Shown here: piece by piece, positions 6,231 through 8,331 of the stretch
How positions within the stretch are numbered: the first letter of the stretch is position 1
How the letters are laid out: the number at the start of each line of letters is the position of its first letter
Assembly: GCA_028694715.1 (NCBI GenBank)
Contig: JAQVKJ010000041.1
Location: 1-8,331, forward strand
Direction of reading: 5' to 3'
DNA: 8,331 nucleotides
Origin: Weeksellaceae bacterium
GTDB lineage: Bacteria; Bacteroidota; Bacteroidia; Flavobacteriales; Weeksellaceae
Notes under the pieces: generated by a model
Told to the model about the DNA's origin: nothing
Database searches by the model: none
What the model saw: only the letters and a program-made list of their open reading frames with translations
Position numbers and translations under genes: made by a program

Positions 6231-8213
6231 ATGAAAAACTTATTCTTTTTAATTGCAATTCTTTCATTTGTCTTTTCTTACACACAAGAAAAGGTAAATA
6301 CTCAGGAATTGCATAGAATCGCAGCGAAGGCTGAGGCGGAATACAATCAGGCGACAATGAAAGCTGCACAGAAATATGCTGATCACCCCATGGGCGAAGG
6401 AACTTCGTTCCAGGCATTAGAATACAATACTCCCGTATATTATCATTCAGACAGTGGACCACAACAACGCTCAATGAATGTTGACTACCTTAGCGACGGA
6501 ACCTTGCCGGGCGTGGATGCAACCGGTGAAGGCTTTACTGCCTATATATGGGACGGAGGAAGGGTCCGCTTAACTCATCAGGAATTTACAGGAAGAGTTA
6601 CAATGGTAGAAAATACCGGAAGCGACTCCGATCACGCTACCGGCGTAGCGGGTGTAATAATGGCCGAAGGAATCAATACCAACGCCATTGGGATGGCACC
6701 CAAAGCACTTTTGAAAGCTTTGAATTTTACCAATGGAAATACTACTTCTGAAATTGGTTATCAATCAGGATTGGAAGACAATAACGATTATATGGTATCC
6801 AACCATTCCTACGGAGCACTGACCGGCTGGCGATTCAACAGCGGTACATGGTATTGGTACGGCTACCCCCATATCTCAGAAATTGAATCGGTTTTGTTTG
6901 GATTATACACCAATACCGACAGGATAATTGACCAGATTCTCTATAACTCACCTCAACACAGCATGTTCAAATCCGCCGGAAACAACCGCAACGAAGGCCC
7001 AAGTGGAACTGTTGATCATTATGCATTCGACGAAAACGGTGAATGGGAATTCATTACCGGTGTTTACCGCCCCAGAGACTGTATGTCACAAGGTGGTTAC
7101 GATTGTCTGGCATGGAGCGGTTCAGTCGCAAAAAACACCATCAATGTTTCTGCAGTAAAAAATCTTGCCGGAGACAACCGATACAATGGTCCTTCCAGCG
7201 TAGTCATAACCTCATTCAGCAGCTGGGGTCCAACAGATGACGGAAGAATCAAACCTGAATTGTCTGCAGTGGGCGAAAATGTATATGCACCTACCAATTC
7301 TTCCAATAATGCTTATGCCAACTGGTCTGGGACATCATTCTCTTCTCCTGCAGCAGCTGGAGTAGGTTTACTGATGCAAGAAGTGAAAAATGAATTTGAT
7401 GGAGGATACGTCAGAGCAGATATGATGAAAGCACTATTAATCAATTCCGCCTATGAAACAGGAACCACACTCGGCCCCGATTACAGATTCGGATTTGGAC
7501 TGATCAATGCACTTGAAGCAGCCAGAACAATCATCAATGCAGATGAAAAATATTTTACTGCAGATTTGATACTAAACGAAGGTGAAACCGTTTCCATGCA
7601 TTTTGAAAGCAGCGGAAGCGAACCAATCAAAGCCACTATTGCGTGGCTCGACCCATACGGAACACCACTGCCCGAACTGGTATTGAACGACAGAACCCCC
7701 AAGTTAGTGAACGATTTGGATTTGAGAATCACACAAGGAAGCGATACTTATTATCCGTGGAAACTCGATCCCGATAACCCTGCTTCAGCTGCCACTCAAG
7801 AAGACAATAAGGTGGACAATGTCGAACAGGTATTCATCGAAACTCCTCAGTCAGGACAATATACACTGACCGTTACACACAAAGGAAGTCTGCAGAACGG
7901 TTCACAAAATTTCGCACTGGTGATTTCAGGTATCAACGCTCCTGAAATGAAAACTACCAATATTGATCTGAATAAATCGATTGAAATCTTCCCAAATCCT
8001 GTTACCGACAAACTGAATATAAAAACAGATAAAAATCTGAACAAAGTACACATCATGATTTTCAACGAAATGGGTCAGGTGGTATATGATAAAAAATCCG
8101 ACAAAATAATTAAACATGAAAGCATTGACTTGAGTAAAGTGCCGGCCAATGTTTACCTGGTTTATATCAAATCAGAGGAAGGTGTGATTAGCAAAAAAAT
8201 TATAAAAAAATAA
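6231..8213 (+). CDS. Secreted subtilisin-like (S8, KP-43-like) serine protease with T9SS type A tail
   Basis: The product is a 660-aa exported endopeptidase. Residues 1-18 are a signal peptide (Lys2, hydrophobic 4-16), probably cut before Gln19; residues 20-85 are a short leader, possibly a propeptide. The S8 domain spans about 95-435. The catalytic Asp is D108 in IWDGG, His is H135 in DHATGVAG (Ala replaces the usual Gly of HGT), the oxyanion Asn is N251 in KSAGNN, and the nucleophile is S369 in SGTSFSSPAAAG. An insertion (~195-295) holds the protein's only two cysteines, C284 and C292. Residues ~440-566 form the beta-sandwich typical of KP-43-like subtilases (NDLDLRI, NVEQVFIETP, GQYTLTVTH). 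Residues ~583-660 are the type A T9SS sorting domain (IEIFPNPVTDKLNI, IFNEMGQVVY, ending in KKIIKK). It should be secreted through T9SS and the tail removed or used for surface attachment. Substrate is unknown. There is no Shine-Dalgarno; the ATG fits the signal peptide. Confidence 0.96.
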   Translation: MKNLFFLIAILSFVFSYTQEKVNTQELHRIAAKAEAEYNQATMKAAQKYADHPMGEGTSFQALEYNTPVYYHSDSGPQQRSMNVDYLSDGTLPGVDATGEGFTAYIWDGGRVRLTHQEFTGRVTMVENTGSDSDHATGVAGVIMAEGINTNAIGMAPKALLKALNFTNGNTTSEIGYQSGLEDNNDYMVSNHSYGALTGWRFNSGTWYWYGYPHISEIESVLFGLYTNTDRIIDQILYNSPQHSMFKSAGNNRNEGPSGTVDHYAFDENGEWEFITGVYRPRDCMSQGGYDCLAWSGSVAKNTINVSAVKNLAGDNRYNGPSSVVITSFSSWGPTDDGRIKPELSAVGENVYAPTNSSNNAYANWSGTSFSSPAAAGVGLLMQEVKNEFDGGYVRADMMKALLINSAYETGTTLGPDYRFGFGLINALEAARTIINADEKYFTADLILNEGETVSMHFESSGSEPIKATIAWLDPYGTPLPELVLNDRTPKLVNDLDLRITQGSDTYYPWKLDPDNPASAATQEDNKVDNVEQVFIETPQSGQYTLTVTHKGSLQNGSQNFALVISGINAPEMKTTNIDLNKSIEIFPNPVTDKLNIKTDKNLNKVHIMIFNEMGQVVYDKKSDKIIKHESIDLSKVPANVYLVYIKSEEGVISKKIIKK

Positions 8214-8228
8214 TTCATTACATCCCAC

Positions 8229-8262
8229 AAAAAAACCCGTCCCTAATATGACGGTTTTTTTT
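8229..8262 (+). terminator. Rho-independent terminator after the protease gene
   Basis: A CCGTC stem (8237-8241) pairs with GACGG (8250-8254) around an 8-nt loop and is followed by eight T (8255-8262). A run of seven A (8229-8235) precedes the stem and can extend the pairing to the T tract across one bulged C. It begins 15 nt after the protease stop. The A and T tracts on both sides mean it could also stop transcription arriving on the minus strand. Confidence 0.85.
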
Positions 8263-8331
8263 GGCACAATCCGATAACCAATAAAGCAACCAATTGGTCA
8301 TAAATCTTGTGTTTGTGGTAACTCATATCAG
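8243..8331 (-). CDS. Possible 3' end of a convergent gene cut by the window edge
   Basis: Reading the minus strand from base 8329 gives an open frame of about 28 codons that stops at TAG (8245-8243), inside the loop of the terminator. It reads DMSYHKHKIYDQLVALLV and then IGLCQKKPSY, a basic stretch followed by a short hydrophobic segment. All plus-strand frames of this stretch hit stops within about 15 codons, and a terminator usable in both directions would suit a convergent gene. The fragment is far too short to identify, and it may be chance. I assign no function. Confidence 0.25.
   Translation of the reverse strand, partial: DMSYHKHKIYDQLVALLVIGLCQKKPSY

Overview
The window looks like chromosomal DNA of a Bacteroidota member, most likely class Flavobacteriia. 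Two of its proteins carry C-terminal sorting domains of the type IX secretion system (T9SS), one type B and one type A, and that system is confined to this phylum. The coding DNA is AT-rich, no convincing Shine-Dalgarno sequences precede the starts, and octamers matching the Bacteroidota -7 element TAnnTTTG lie upstream of three genes.

Layout: bases 1-3322 (+) hold the 3' part of a large secreted modular protein that enters from the left edge. It has an N-terminal region I cannot name, a CARDB-like domain, six tandem beta-sandwich-like repeats (four of them on an exact 294-bp period), an Ig-like and a SprB-like segment, and a type B T9SS sorting domain. It converges on a family 1 uracil-DNA glycosylase, ung (minus strand, 3365-4027). 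A 44-bp gap separates ung from the divergent gene mutS2 (4072-6219, +), a MutS2-type ATPase that keeps a KOW-like domain but has no C-terminal Smr nuclease domain. Eleven bases later comes a secreted subtilisin-like (S8, KP-43-like) protease with a type A T9SS tail (6231-8213, +), closed by a Rho-independent terminator at 8229-8262. The last ~70 bases contain no plus-strand gene. On the minus strand they hold a short open frame that may be the end of a convergent gene cut by the window edge.

How the genes relate: the two outer genes encode proteins sent across the outer membrane by T9SS, one probably a cell-surface or adhesin-like repeat protein and the other a protease. The two inner genes encode cytoplasmic maintenance functions, namely uracil removal from DNA and a MutS2 role in recombination control or rescue of collided ribosomes. 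Nothing in the sequence ties the secreted genes to the repair genes by function. Much of this is ordinary flavobacterial gene content. I found no mobile element, CRISPR array, RNA gene or new multi-gene defence system. The points most worth a second look are the period-locked repeat array, the Smr-less MutS2, and the compact ung/mutS2 divergent promoter region with a possibly leaderless mutS2 transcript.
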